NCBI GenBank assembly: GCA_963783445.1
Contig: CAWANP010000020.1
Span: 864,631-928,630 of the forward strand
DNA length: 64,000 nt
DNA from: CAWANP01 sp963783445
Lineage (GTDB): Bacteria > Chloroflexota > Anaerolineae > JAAYZQ01
Direction of reading: 5' to 3'
The notes under the pieces were generated by a model. It saw only the letters and a list, made by a program, of their open reading frames with translations, was not told the origin of the DNA and made no database searches. Positions 47,432-56,514 of the stretch are shown here, one piece after another. Numbering within the stretch: the stretch's first letter is position 1; every line of letters starts with the position of its first letter. A program made the translations under genes and the position numbers.

Positions 47432-48409
47432 ATGCACATTCTTGTGACAGGCGGCGCGGGCTATATCGGCAGCGTCGTCGTTGAAGAGCTAATCCGGCAG
47501 GGTGAAGAGGTCACCGTGCTGGATAATCTGATTCAGGGACACCGGGCGGCCCTACATCCTCAGGCACAGTTCGTCCTGGGGGACCTGGCCGACCGGCAGG
47601 CTTTGCAGAACCTCTTTGCCAGTCACAGATTTGGGGCCGTCATGCATTTCGCCTCGCACCTGCGAGTGGGAGAATCGATGGAAAAGCCCTTCATGTACCT
47701 GGGCGAAAACGTGACCAATGGACTCAACCTGCTGGAGACCATGGTAGACTATGGTATCCGCCGTTTCATCCTGTCATCTACGGCTGCTCTGTTTGGCCGA
47801 CCCGAGCGGATCCCCATTGACGAAGGGGAGCAGATCGTTCCTGGCAGTCCCTATGGGGAATCCAAGTTCATCCTGGAACGGGTATTGCAGTGGCTGGACC
47901 AGCTCCACGACCTGCGCTACGCAGCGCTGCGCTATTTTAATGCCGCCGGCGCCACGTCTGTGCGGGGCGAGGACCATAGGCCCGAAAGCCACCTCGTGCC
48001 CTTGGTACTCCAGGTGGCACTGGGCCAACGGGAGAGCATCCAGATCTATGGCACCGACTATGCCACCCGCGACGGTACCTGCGTGCGGGACTATATCCAC
48101 GTGCTGGACCTGGCCCAAGCCCACATCTTGGCGCTGCGCGCCCTGGACGATGGCAGCCGGACCTACAACCTGGGCAACGGCGAGGGCTACACTGTCCTCG
48201 AGGTGATCGAGATGGCTCGCGAGGTGACCGGCCACCCAATCCCTGCGGTGTCAGGCCCCCGGCGCCCCGGTGACCTGCCAGCGCTCATTGCCAGCTCGGA
48301 CAAGATTCGGCAGGAGTTGGGTTGGCAGCCCCGCTACCCCGAGCTGCGCGACATCGTCCAGAGCGCCTGGGACTGGCACCGCGTGCATCCCAAGGGCTAC
48401 GCGGATTGA
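47432..48409 (+). CDS. galE: UDP-glucose 4-epimerase
   Basis: An intact 325-residue extended SDR: NAD loop TGGAGYIGS (residues 6-14), Ser116/Thr117 in LSSTAALFG, and the catalytic pair Tyr141 and Lys145 in PYGESKF. NAAGA and RDYIHVLDLAQAH are typical of GalE. It interconverts UDP-glucose and UDP-galactose and supplies sugar donors. Two GT4 glycosyltransferases follow on the same strand, so a surface-glycan or glycolipid role is likely. GAAGGAG precedes the ATG. Confidence 0.92.
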   Translation: MHILVTGGAGYIGSVVVEELIRQGEEVTVLDNLIQGHRAALHPQAQFVLGDLADRQALQNLFASHRFGAVMHFASHLRVGESMEKPFMYLGENVTNGLNLLETMVDYGIRRFILSSTAALFGRPERIPIDEGEQIVPGSPYGESKFILERVLQWLDQLHDLRYAALRYFNAAGATSVRGEDHRPESHLVPLVLQVALGQRESIQIYGTDYATRDGTCVRDYIHVLDLAQAHILALRALDDGSRTYNLGNGEGYTVLEVIEMAREVTGHPIPAVSGPRRPGDLPALIASSDKIRQELGWQPRYPELRDIVQSAWDWHRVHPKGYAD

Positions 48410-48455
48410 GAGATGGTTCATGGCTAGTAAGTTGGCCATTCTGCTTCTGATCCTG

Positions 48456-48531
48456 ACGATAGACGATAGACGACGGACACTAGTCAGGGTACTTGCCATC
48501 TATGGTCTGTCGTCCGTCGTCTGTCATCAGA
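48456..48531. repeat. Imperfect inverted repeat of GACGA-type heptamers
   Basis: The left arm (48456-48482) is built of GACGATA/GACGACG units, and the right arm (48508-48531) is its imperfect complement (CTGTCGTCCGTCGTCTGTC). The folded RNA would be a long hairpin between galE and the first glycosyltransferase. It may stop or slow transcription, or be a repeat-generated element. Confidence 0.6.
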
Positions 48532-48583
48532 CACCAGCGGCTTCGACCTGGTATGCCGAGCCTGCCACCTAAGGGTAGCCTAT

Positions 48584-49765
48584 ATGCGCATCGCCATCAA
48601 CGCCTGGTTCCTGGACCAACTCGGCACCGGAAGCGGCCAATACCTCAACGGCCTGCTCCGGGCCATGCCCGGGGTGGGACCTGAGCACCAGTTCCTCCTC
48701 GTCACCCCGCCAGGCATCCCGGAACGCCAGATTCCGGGGCTCCAGCTCGAGTTCTGGCCCTTTGAGTCAGAGCGGTGGGGCAGCAGGCTGGGCAAGGTTC
48801 TGTTCGAGCAGATTGCCTTTCCCCGCGTCTGCCGCCAGTGGGGCGCCGACGTAGCCCACGTCCCGTATTGGGGCTCATCCCTATGGCCAGGCGTTCCTAC
48901 GGTGGTCACTGTCCATGACCTCATCCCGTTGCTGTTGCCAGCGTACCGGGGCGGGCCGCCGGTACGGCTCTATACCCGCCTGGTGGCGGCCGCCGCCCGG
49001 CGCGCAGCCATTGTGCTCACCGACTCTAAGGCCTCCAAGGGTGACATCGAGCAGCACCTGGGCTTGCCGCCCGAATCGGTACGCTGTATCTACCTGGCCG
49101 CCGGTGAGCAGTTCAGCCCGAAGCCCGAACCCGACGATGACTTATTCCGCGAGATCTATGAGATTCCCCAGCGTTACGTGCTCTACCTGGCCGGCCACGA
49201 CGAACGCAAGAACCTGGAGAGCGTGGTCGAGGCCTTTGCTACCGTGGCCCAATCGGACGACGACGTGACCCTGGTCATCGGAGGCAAACTGCCAGACCGG
49301 GCCAAGCCGCCCTTCTACGATCCCCGGCCCCTGGTGGAGGCGGTGGGCATCGGCGACGACGTTCTCTTTCCCGGGTGGGTGGACGAGGCCCACGCACCTG
49401 CTCTTTACCGCGGCGCGGCCTGCGCCGTCTTTCCCTCGCGCTACGAGGGCTTTGGGCTGCCGGTACTGGAAGCGCTGGCATGTGGAGCGCCCCTGATTAC
49501 GTCGAACACTAGCTCGCTGCCGGAACTGCTGGGCGATTCCGGTTTCGCCCTCGACCCTGACGACACGGATGGTCTGGCCGGGGCCATGCTCGCCTGCCTG
49601 GTGGATGAACCACTGGCTGCCGAGCTGCGCCGGCGCGGGCCAGAACAGGCTGCCAAGTTCACCTGGGAACAGACGGCCCGCGAAACTCTGGCCGCCTACC
49701 AGGACGCTGCACGCGGGAACAGACTAATGCTGTCAAAATACCCTTCAGGGTTTGGAAGCACATGA
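48584..49765 (+). CDS. GT4-family glycosyltransferase
   Basis: An intact 393-residue GT-B enzyme. The N-terminal Rossmann domain begins MRIAINAWFLDQLGTGSGQY with the acceptor-side Gly loop. The C-terminal domain has YVLYLAGHDERKNLESVVEA (phosphate loop and Lys) and the EX7E motif in PSRYEGFGLPVLEALACGAP. It resembles mannosyl/glucosyl transferases of cell-surface glycans that use nucleotide sugars with retention. The sugar donor is not readable. The next gene is another GT4 enzyme after a 181-nt gap. Confidence 0.9.
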   Translation: MRIAINAWFLDQLGTGSGQYLNGLLRAMPGVGPEHQFLLVTPPGIPERQIPGLQLEFWPFESERWGSRLGKVLFEQIAFPRVCRQWGADVAHVPYWGSSLWPGVPTVVTVHDLIPLLLPAYRGGPPVRLYTRLVAAAARRAAIVLTDSKASKGDIEQHLGLPPESVRCIYLAAGEQFSPKPEPDDDLFREIYEIPQRYVLYLAGHDERKNLESVVEAFATVAQSDDDVTLVIGGKLPDRAKPPFYDPRPLVEAVGIGDDVLFPGWVDEAHAPALYRGAACAVFPSRYEGFGLPVLEALACGAPLITSNTSSLPELLGDSGFALDPDDTDGLAGAMLACLVDEPLAAELRRRGPEQAAKFTWEQTARETLAAYQDAARGNRLMLSKYPSGFGST

Positions 49766-49797
49766 TTGAAGCCCTTGGTTTGAGTTACAGGTTTGGG

Positions 49798-49895
49798 AGG
49801 ACTGGCAGTCCTGTTCGCTTACCGACAAGCGTTGCGGAACGCGAATCCTGCCCCTCAGGCGCGCACTTTGAGACTGGCAGAGGACTGCCAGTCCT
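49798..49895. repeat. Pair of inverted AGGACTGSCAGTCCT palindromes
   Basis: AGGACTGGCAGTCCT (49798-49812) and AGGACTGCCAGTCCT (49881-49895) are each near-palindromic and are also complementary to each other, flanking 68 bp between the two glycosyltransferase genes. The same 13-base core is found at 9767-9779. The layout is that of a miniature mobile or REP-like element. Confidence 0.6.
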
Positions 49896-49946
49896 GAACG
49901 CTGCTCCTGACCATCCACCCCTGCAAACCAGTCCAGGACAGGGTCC

Positions 49947-51050
49947 ATGCGCGTCCTGATGCTGTCCAAGGCCTGTATCGTCGGCGCCTACCAGAAAAAG
50001 CTGGAGGAACTGGCCCGCTTCCCCGACCTGGACCTGACCGTGGTCGTGCCACCCTACTGGCGCGACGAGCGGGGAGTGACCCAACTGGAGCGACAGCACA
50101 CGGCTGGCTACGACCTGGTCGTGGAGCCCATGGCCTTCAACGGCAACTTTCACCTGCACTTCTATCCCGGACTGGGCAAGCAGATCCACCGCGTGCAACC
50201 TGACCTGGTCCACATCGATGAAGAGCCCTACAACCTGGCCACGGCCCACGCCCTGTGGCTGTCCCAGCGCGCGGGGGCCAGGAGCCTGTTCTTCTCCTGG
50301 CAGAACATCATCCGCCGCTACCCTCTGCCTTTCCGCTTGCTGGAGCGCTACGTGTTGAACCATGCCGACTATGGCATCGCCGGCAACCAAGAATCGGCCG
50401 GAGTTTGGCGGGCCAAGGGCTACCAGGGCCCCATGGCCGTGATCCCCCAGTTCGGTGTGGATCCCGAGGTTTTCAAGCCCGGCGGATCACGGGACCCTGG
50501 AAGGGGCTTTGTCGTCGGCTATGTCGGACGGCTGGTTGAGGAAAAGGGGGTGGATCTGCTGCTGGAGGCCCTGGCCGGATTGGAGGGCATGTGGCGGGCC
50601 TACATCCAGGGTAGTGGCCCATCCCGGGAATCATTGCAGGCTCGGGCCCGCGACCTGGGCATCGCTGGCCGGGTCACCTTTGACGAGTGGATTCCCTCAG
50701 TCCAGATGCCGGGCTACTACCAGCAATTGGATGCTATCGTGGTTCCGTCGCGTACGCGCCCCAATTGGAAGGAGCAGTTCGGCCGGGTATTGGTCGAAGC
50801 CATGGCCTGTGGCGTGCCGGTGATCGGCTCTGATTCGGGCGAGATCCCGAGCGTCATCGATGACGCGGGGCTGGTATTCCCCGAGGATGATGTGAGAATG
50901 CTTCGGGCTCACCTGTCGCGGCTGCTGCGCGACCTCGACCTGCGGGCAGAGTTGGGCCAGCGAGGCCGGGAGCGCGTCATGGCCTACTACACCCAGGCCC
51001 AGGTTGCAGCAGAAACCTTCAGGATCTACCAGGCCATACTAGCACAATAG
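49947..51050 (+). CDS. GT4-family glycosyltransferase
   Basis: An intact 367-residue GT-B enzyme: MRVLMLSKACIVGAYQKKLE with the family N-terminal loop, QPDLVHIDEEPYNLATAHAL, then FVVGYVGRLVEEKGVDLLLE in the donor domain and the EX7E region KEQFGRVLVEAMACGVPVIG. The style matches WsaF/glycan-capsule type enzymes. It is probably cotranscribed with galE and the previous transferase. Its last 17 codons and the following 22 bp are duplicated 717 bp downstream. Confidence 0.9.
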   Translation: MRVLMLSKACIVGAYQKKLEELARFPDLDLTVVVPPYWRDERGVTQLERQHTAGYDLVVEPMAFNGNFHLHFYPGLGKQIHRVQPDLVHIDEEPYNLATAHALWLSQRAGARSLFFSWQNIIRRYPLPFRLLERYVLNHADYGIAGNQESAGVWRAKGYQGPMAVIPQFGVDPEVFKPGGSRDPGRGFVVGYVGRLVEEKGVDLLLEALAGLEGMWRAYIQGSGPSRESLQARARDLGIAGRVTFDEWIPSVQMPGYYQQLDAIVVPSRTRPNWKEQFGRVLVEAMACGVPVIGSDSGEIPSVIDDAGLVFPEDDVRMLRAHLSRLLRDLDLRAELGQRGRERVMAYYTQAQVAAETFRIYQAILAQ

Positions 51051-51072
51051 CCCACGACCGGGAGCCGAGGTC
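51003..51072 (+). repeat. 70-bp direct repeat, copy 1 (glycosyltransferase 3' end)
   Basis: Codons for the last residues (AAET...YQAILAQ), the stop at 51048-51050 and 22 bp beyond match 51720-51789 with no gap, about 60 of 70 bases. Confidence 0.8.
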
Positions 51073-51272
51073 TCTTGCGTCCATGGTCATCATCGGCTCT
51101 ACCATCACCTTTGCCCCAAGTATTCCCCGAATGGAGCTCCGGGTAGATGACACGACACCCATTTGTACGGTGTCCTCCTCGAGATGGCATCCACCCAGCA
51201 CTAGCGGGTGCTCGGGATCGGAGCCATCGCCCATAAGCCGGCCAAAGACCCGGAGACCACGATCTGGCAGCG
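51060..51272 (-). pseudogene. Fragment of an unrecognised conserved protein
   Basis: The minus strand reads RLMGDGSDPEHPLVLGGCHL and then TVQMGVVSSTRSSIRGILG and KVMVEPMMTMDARDL, which looks like genuine protein sequence and not a shadow, since no plus-strand gene lies here. It has no start or ribosome-binding site and ends inside the glycosyltransferase tail, so I call it a remnant. I cannot name the family. Confidence 0.35.
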
Positions 51273-51283
51273 TCTGTCATTGC

Positions 51284-51312
51284 CTGACAGGCTGAGACAA
51301 GTAGTGTATAAT
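51284..51312 (+). promoter_or_regulatory. Promoter of the truncated amidohydrolase
   Basis: CTGACA (51284-51289), 17 bp, TATAAT (51307-51312), 27 nt before TTG 51339, with GGAGAGGAGG between. Confidence 0.7.
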
Positions 51313-51338
51313 GGAACCATGGAGAGGAGGGATCGAGA

Positions 51339-51707
51339 TTGCACGCTGATATGTTGCTACACAACGGGTGCTTCATAACTGTATCCGAGCAACAGCCTTT
51401 CGCCTCAGCCCTCGCCATCAAGGATGGGCGACTAGTCAAGGTTGGAGACTACGATGAAGTATACCCTCTGCTGGGCGACAACACGAAGGTGATCGATCTG
51501 GCGGGAAAAACTGCTGTCCCTGGCTTCATTGACTCCCACATCCACGTCATCAGCCTGGGTCTGGGCATGCAGGTCATCGATCTAAGTGGGGTGACATCCA
51601 AGTCAGGAATCTTGGCCATACTGAGTAGGTCCGCCGGGGATACACCTCAAGGAAACTAGATCAAGGCATATGGGTTCGATGAGTTCGAGGTGGACGTTCT
51701 GCCGAAC
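51339..51707 (+). pseudogene. Truncated YtcJ-like amidohydrolase (N-terminal fifth only)
   Basis: About 110 residues remain of a protein that is normally about 530 long. LLHNGCFITVSEQQPFASAL, TAVPGFIDSHIHVISLGLGM (the HxH metal motif) and ILAILSRSAGDTPQG are clear. After the stop at 51657 a few more codons (IKAYGFDEFEVD) continue the family in another frame. The rest of the catalytic barrel is missing and replaced by a copied glycosyltransferase tail. Promoter and ribosome-binding site are still good, so a short peptide may be made. Start is TTG 51339. Confidence 0.8.
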
Positions 51708-51719
51708 AGTGAGGTCCGG

Positions 51720-51789
51720 GTTGCAGCAGAAACCCACAGAGTCTACCAGGCCATACTAGCGAAATAGCCCGCGACAGGGACTCGAGGTC
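51720..51789 (+). repeat. 70-bp direct repeat, copy 2 (glycosyltransferase tail remnant)
   Basis: Collinear with 51003-51072 at an offset of 717 bp. It encodes VAAETHRVYQAILAK and a stop at 51765-51767. The upstream part of a glycosyltransferase is absent here. Confidence 0.8.
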
Positions 51790-52009
51790 CCTCGGAGACA
51801 CTGAAATCATCATAAGTAACTAGAAATAGGAAGACAACTAGAGAGAGGATTCAATGTCCGGTATCGATACTTCTTCCCCCATTGACCGCGTCTGTTCCTC
51901 CCCAGTCCGGTTGCGGTCCTCGTCACCCTCTTCCGCCATTTGGTCATAGGCAGACCACCCCCTTCGTGGTCCTGGGATGAGCTCTGGATCCTGTCAATGG
52001 GCATCCTCT
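51790..52009. other. Intergenic region upstream of the second LAL regulator
   Basis: No coding sequence is recognised. It lies between the repeat remnant and the promoter at 52010-52038. Confidence 0.5.
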
Positions 52010-52038
52010 TTGACTGTCCATCTGTGACGTGGTATACT
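52010..52038 (+). promoter_or_regulatory. Sigma-70 promoter of the second LAL regulator
   Basis: TTGACT (52010-52015), 17 bp, TATACT (52033-52038), about 40 nt before ATG 52079. Confidence 0.8.
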
Positions 52039-52078
52039 TACAGTCCGGAGCTATCGGCACGCGACATGAGGGACGGTC

Positions 52079-54860
52079 ATGCAGCAGCATTCGCTCCTGC
52101 AAACGAAACTGTATATTCCGCCCATCCGGCCCGAGCTGGTCTCGCGCCCGCGCCTGATCGAGCGGCTGAATGCGGGCTTGGACCGCAAGCTCACCTCGTC
52201 TCTGCTCCGGCCGGCTTTGGCAAGACCACGCTGGTCAGTGAATGGGTTCAAGCTTTGGGCAGGGCAACTCCGCCTTGGCCATGGCCTGGCTGTCGCTGGA
52301 TGAAGGCGACAACGACCCGGCGCGCTTCCTGACTTACTTGATCGCTGCCTTGCCAGACGAAGGAACGGAGACCAGCATTGGAAAAGGAGCGTTGAGCATG
52401 CTCCAATCCCCTCAGCCACCGCCGGCCGAGGCCGTCCTGACCTCTCTGATCAACGAGATTGCCGCCATCCCCGACAGGATCATCCTCGTCCTCGACGACT
52501 ACCACCTCATTGAAGCCCAGCCCATCCACGATGCCCTCACCTTTCTACTCGAACACCTGCCGCCCCAGATGCACCTGGTCATCGCCACCCGTGAGGATCC
52601 ACACCTGCCCCTGGCCCGTCTACGCGCCCGGGGCCAATTGACCGAACTACGCGCCGCGGACTTGCGGTTTACCTCCTCCGAAGCCGCCGAATTTCTCAAC
52701 CAGGTGATGGGCCTGGACCTTTCAGCAGAAGACATCGCCGCGCTGGAAACCCGCACCGAAGGTTGGATTGCCGGCCTGCAATTGGCAGCCCTTGCTTTGC
52801 AAGGGCATTTCAATGCAAGGACACAAAGATGCCTCCAGCTTCATCAAATCTTTTACCGGCAGCCACCGCTTTGTGCTGGACTACCTGATCGAAGAAGTCC
52901 TGGAACAGCAGTCTGAAAGTGTCCAGACTTTTTGCTGCAAACGGCCATCCTCGACCGACTGACCGGCTCCTTGTGCGATGCCGTGCGTTCGCATGCCGAA
53001 CGCCACTGGCCAGGACAACGGCCAGGCGATCCTGGAAATGTTAGAACACGCCAACCTGTTCATCGTCCCCCTGGACAACGAACGGCGTTGGTACCGCTAT
53101 CACCATCTCTTTGCTGATTTGCTGCGGCAGCGTTTGCACCAAACCCAACCAGAACGACTGCCAATTCTGCACCGCAGGGCCAGCGAGTGGTACGAGCAAA
53201 AAGGGTTCGTCGATGAGGCCATAGATCATGCACTGCGCGGCGAATATTTCGAACGGGCGGCGTACTTGATTGAGGATCAATTTGGTGCTAACTACGAGCG
53301 TGGTGATCAGACTACATTGCGGCGTTGGCTGGCTGAATTGCCAGAAGAATTGGTATTCTCCAAACCACATCTCTGTATCCTTCACGCCTGGAATCTGTTT
53401 ACCAGCGGCCAACTGGATGCGGCTGATCGGAGTCTCCAGGCTGCCGAAAAGATGCTTGACCCTGACACAGATCAAGAGCTTGTCTCCTCACCAGATAAGG
53501 ATCAACTGTCTGACACTGACAGGATGAAACTGGTAGGCAGGGTAGCCGCCATCCGTTCCTTTTTGGCTTCTTACAGTGGAGATATACCAAGGACTATTCG
53601 GTATGCGCGTCAGGCGCTTGAGTATCTACCCGAACAAGAACTACCGTGGCGCAGCGCTGCTTTAATTACCTTAGGGGATGCATATGCTAGCCAGGGCCAA
53701 ATGGTAGCAGCGCACGAGGCCCGGTCAGATGCGTTGGTGACAGGCAAAGCATCAGGCGACACCTACATTCTCATGATAGTCAATTTGAGACTAGCCGAGA
53801 TCTTGAGACAACAAGGCAAGTTGCAGCAGGTCATAGATATCTGCGAGCGCCAGTTGAAGAGAGCAGACGAAAGTGGAATTTCAGAATCGGCAATAGTCGG
53901 TTGGTTATTGGGGATATGGGGCGAGGTTCTGGCCGAATTAAATGATCTAGATAGGGCAATAGATCAGGCGAAAAAAGGAGTAGAACTGACTGCACGTGGC
54001 GGGGATGTGCTGTATGATAGCCTGGAGCAACCTGTGTCTGGTGAGAGTTCTATTTTCCAGTGGGGACATAACTGGTGCCGAAGATGTCATCCAATCGATG
54101 GAGAATACCGCTCGCGAATACGATCTGCCTCTTTGGGCCTACCTCCAGTTATCAGCCTGGCAAGTGCGGATATGGCTGGCACAAGGTAAACTGGAGGCTG
54201 CATCCCAATGGGTTGGAGAGCGTGAGTTGGATCCTGATGGAGAACCTACCTATCTGCACGAAATGGAGTATATCGTGTTTGCCCGTATCCTTATTGCTCA
54301 AGGGCGATTGGATGAAGCAGCCAGGCTGCTGCAGCGCTTGCTCGAGGCAGCAGAAGCGGGGGGACGTACTTCGAGAGTGATCGAGATTCTGATCCTCCAG
54401 GCGTTGGCTTTTCAAGCCGGAGGACGATACAGCCCAGGCGATGACCACGCTGGAGCAAGCCCTCACCCTGGCCGAGCCGGGAGGCTTTATCCGTATCTTT
54501 GTGGATGAAGGCCCGCCGATGGCCCGTCTGCTCTACGAAGCCCTGTCTCGCGGGATTGAACCAGACTATGTTCGTCGGTTATTGGCAGCATTCCCCGTTG
54601 CCGAACCAGAGCAAGCTGACCCATCGAAAACCGCAAGTCCCCAGAATCTGAATTGGTTGAGCCTCTGAGCGAACGCGAACTTGAAGTGCTCCAACTCATC
54701 GCCGAAGGGCTGACCAATCCGGAAATCGCTGTCCAGGCTTTTCCTCTCGCTGAACACAGTCAAGGCCCACACCCGCAATATCTACGGCAAACTCGGTGTC
54801 AACAACCGCACGCAAGCGGTTGCCAGGGCCAGAGCTTTGGGGATTTTGCCCTCCACCTGA
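52079..54860 (+). CDS. LAL/MalT-type LuxR regulator, heavily frame broken
   Basis: Segments in the right order give a protein of about 925 residues. MQQHSLLQTKLYIPPIRPEL is followed by Walker A (SAPAGFGKTTLVSEW, other frame), Walker B ILVLDDYHLIEAQ, YHHLFADLLRQRLHQTQPE, a TPR-rich middle (52978-54040), and a LuxR HTH (LSERELEVLQLIAEGLTNPE then TVKAHTRNIYGKLGVNN). About eight frame changes occur (52195, 52255, 52815, 52925, 52990, 54030, 54420, 54660, 54735). It is a paralogue of the 11526-14276 regulator. Four small membrane or transport genes lie immediately downstream and are plausible targets. Confidence 0.8.
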
Positions 54861-54907
54861 TCCCTACCGTCCCTCCCTGGGCAGCACCTCAGAGACAATA
54901 GAACCTG

Positions 54908-54937
54908 GCGGGCTAGCCAATAGCAGCCCGCTTTTTT
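54908..54937 (+). terminator. Rho-independent terminator
   Basis: GCGGGCT (54908-54914) pairs with AGCCCGC (54925-54931), followed by six T. It closes the LAL regulator gene. Confidence 0.9.
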
Positions 54938-54975
54938 GTACCCCCGGGCCTATCCTCTCATATTCCGAGCCTGCA

Positions 54976-55033
54976 ATCACCCCCTGAATTACCCTTTCGG
55001 GTGATGACACTAATCCCACCTTGCGGGTATGCT
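54976..55033 (+). promoter_or_regulatory. Shared promoter element, copy 1
   Basis: A 39-bp module (54976-55014) matches 55601-55639 without gaps in about 30 of 39 bases; the best part is TCGGGTGATGACACTAAT. It contains ATGACA (55004-55009) as -35, with TATGCT (55028-55033) as -10 after 18 bp. It precedes the membrane protein at 55073. Confidence 0.6.
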
Positions 55034-55072
55034 GAGGATACGAGATTTCATCAATCAAGGAAGGATTCCCAA

Positions 55073-55543
55073 ATGAAAGCAACTGTTAGTGAAAATGGAC
55101 TCGCAAAATATACCTGGCTTATTATTGCGACTATGTCAATGGTTGTAATTTTGATTTCAGTTTTCTTCATAGCTTTTCCAGAAATTACATTTGATATTTC
55201 GATGGAATATCCTGGTTCATCTTTAACTTGGGAGATTTTGGATGAAGGAAGCAAGGTTGGTATGCGCTTTTTGATAGTTAGACCATTTTGGGACGAAATA
55301 CTGTTTGGCATCTTGGGGCTGTTCTGTGCGTGGGGGCTCAAGAAGAGAGCAAGTTTTGCATGGAAACTCGGTGTGTTCTGGGGCGTCATGATGCTGGTAG
55401 CTGGCATCGCTATAGGTCTATCCGAACTATTTATTGGAGAATGGCCCACAGTATGCATGGTAACTATCGTGTATAGCATCATTGGTGTGATTGCCCTGAG
55501 TTGTCTATTTATCGTGAAAAAGGATTTTGACGAAGTCCTCTAA
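55073..55543 (+). CDS. Small four-helix membrane protein, unknown function
   Basis: 156 residues with four predicted membrane segments (WLIIATMSMVVILISVFFIA; FGILGLFCAWGL; GVFWGVMMLVAGIAIGL; VTIVYSIIGVIALSCLFIV) and a short extracytoplasmic loop. The codon use is AT-rich (many AAA, ATT, TTT), unlike the GC-rich neighbours, suggesting recent transfer. AAGGAAGGA precedes ATG 55073. Promoter element copy 1 lies upstream. I do not recognise a family. Confidence 0.7.
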   Translation: MKATVSENGLAKYTWLIIATMSMVVILISVFFIAFPEITFDISMEYPGSSLTWEILDEGSKVGMRFLIVRPFWDEILFGILGLFCAWGLKKRASFAWKLGVFWGVMMLVAGIAIGLSELFIGEWPTVCMVTIVYSIIGVIALSCLFIVKKDFDEVL

Positions 55544-55600
55544 AACACCAATGATACGGAGGTCTACCCTTGACTCACCTGATACTACACCAGGCCCAAG

Positions 55601-55657
55601 ATTACCCCCCAAATAGCACTCTCGGGCGATGACACCAATACCATCCTGGTGTACAAT
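55601..55657 (+). promoter_or_regulatory. Shared promoter element, copy 2
   Basis: Collinear with 54976-55014. It contains ATGACA (55629-55634) and TACAAT (55652-55657) with a 17-bp spacer. The conserved stretch upstream of the -35 (ATTACCCCCC, TCGGG) suggests an activator site. Confidence 0.6.
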
Positions 55658-55726
55658 GGGAGCTGACTTGATGTTTCAGGTAGCAGATAGCATGGTTCGC
55701 AGACTCGTAACAAAAGGGAGGATGAC

Positions 55727-55843
55727 ATGGGCGCTTCTGAAGTAATGACAATGTTTTTTCAAGTCATGGGTGGTCTAGGACTATTCTTCACGGGGGTTGG
55801 AGTCCTTTGGTTTGTGACGGTTTACAAAGAGAAGAAAGAGTAG
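55727..55843 (+). CDS. 38-residue single-span membrane protein
   Basis: MGASEVMTMFFQVMGGLGLF is the first half of one hydrophobic helix; a basic-acidic tail YKEKKE follows. GGGAGG (55715-55720) has ideal spacing to ATG 55727, and promoter element copy 2 lies 70 nt upstream, so expression is well supported despite the size. The function is unknown. It belongs to the group of small membrane proteins behind the second LAL regulator. Confidence 0.6.
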   Translation: MGASEVMTMFFQVMGGLGLFFTGVGVLWFVTVYKEKKE

Positions 55844-56320
55844 TTTCGTTAGCTCGCTGCGTGATCTCGCTCTCTCTCGTGCAAGATCGCAAATGGGCTT
55901 TTGATCGCCTACTAACCAATCCTTGGATTCGACACAGCTTCAACGCAGATGATGAGGCCGAATATCGGGAGATCATCGCCGGATTGCCGAAAGCATCAAA
56001 ACCCAGACTCGGCCTCAACGATTGGTGAGGCGCTCTTTCAAGTTCGCTGGCGGTCTCTACCTTCCTGGTCTGCAATCTGATCATCTCCCTTGGCAGACGA
56101 TTGATTCAAGTCATCAAGTCCGGCAACAGAGAGCCTGAAACCACCACAGCCAAGGAAGGATAGTAGCTAGCGCAGGGCTAGTGAATCGCACCCGAGTTTT
56201 CCGCCAGAGTGGGCCGGTGAAGAGACGCGAATCTACCTACCGACTTATTCTTGGCCGGAGGGAACGGATCTGAGGCAGGTCGCCGCATAATCGTCCGCAG
56301 CATAGAAAGGGAGGAAGAAA
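55844..56320. other. Region with possible decayed small ORFs
   Basis: One frame reads VQDRKWAFDRLLTNPWIRHS and, after a stop at 56026, a hydrophobic piece STFLVCNLIISLGRRLIQVI ending at 56163. No start codon with ribosome-binding site is convincing, so I treat it as possibly decayed coding sequence of unknown type. Confidence 0.3.
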
Positions 56321-56497
56321 ATGGAGAACACGCAAAAGATCGTCAGGCTCGTCTTGAAAGCAGTCGCCCTTGGCATGGCAGTTGTCAGCATCATCCTCGG
56401 CTTTTTGCCGGAAGCTGCCGACGTCAGCACCCAAGTGACGCTGCTTTCCATTGGGCTCTTTACTCTAGCCCTGGCTGCCCTTCAGAAAGAAGAATAA
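56321..56497 (+). CDS. 58-residue two-helix membrane protein
   Basis: MENTQKIVRLVLKAVALGMA starts a first helix that ends FLPEAAD, and LLSIGLFTLALAAL forms a second. GGGAGGAAG precedes the ATG with good spacing. Similar short proteins occur near LAL regulators in Anaerolineae, as far as I recall; their role is unknown. The ABC ATPase fragment starts 17 nt later, so the two were probably one operon. Confidence 0.65.
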   Translation: MENTQKIVRLVLKAVALGMAVVSIILGFLPEAADVSTQVTLLSIGLFTLALAALQKEE

Positions 56498-56514
56498 TCA
56501 GGAGCAAAAATCCT

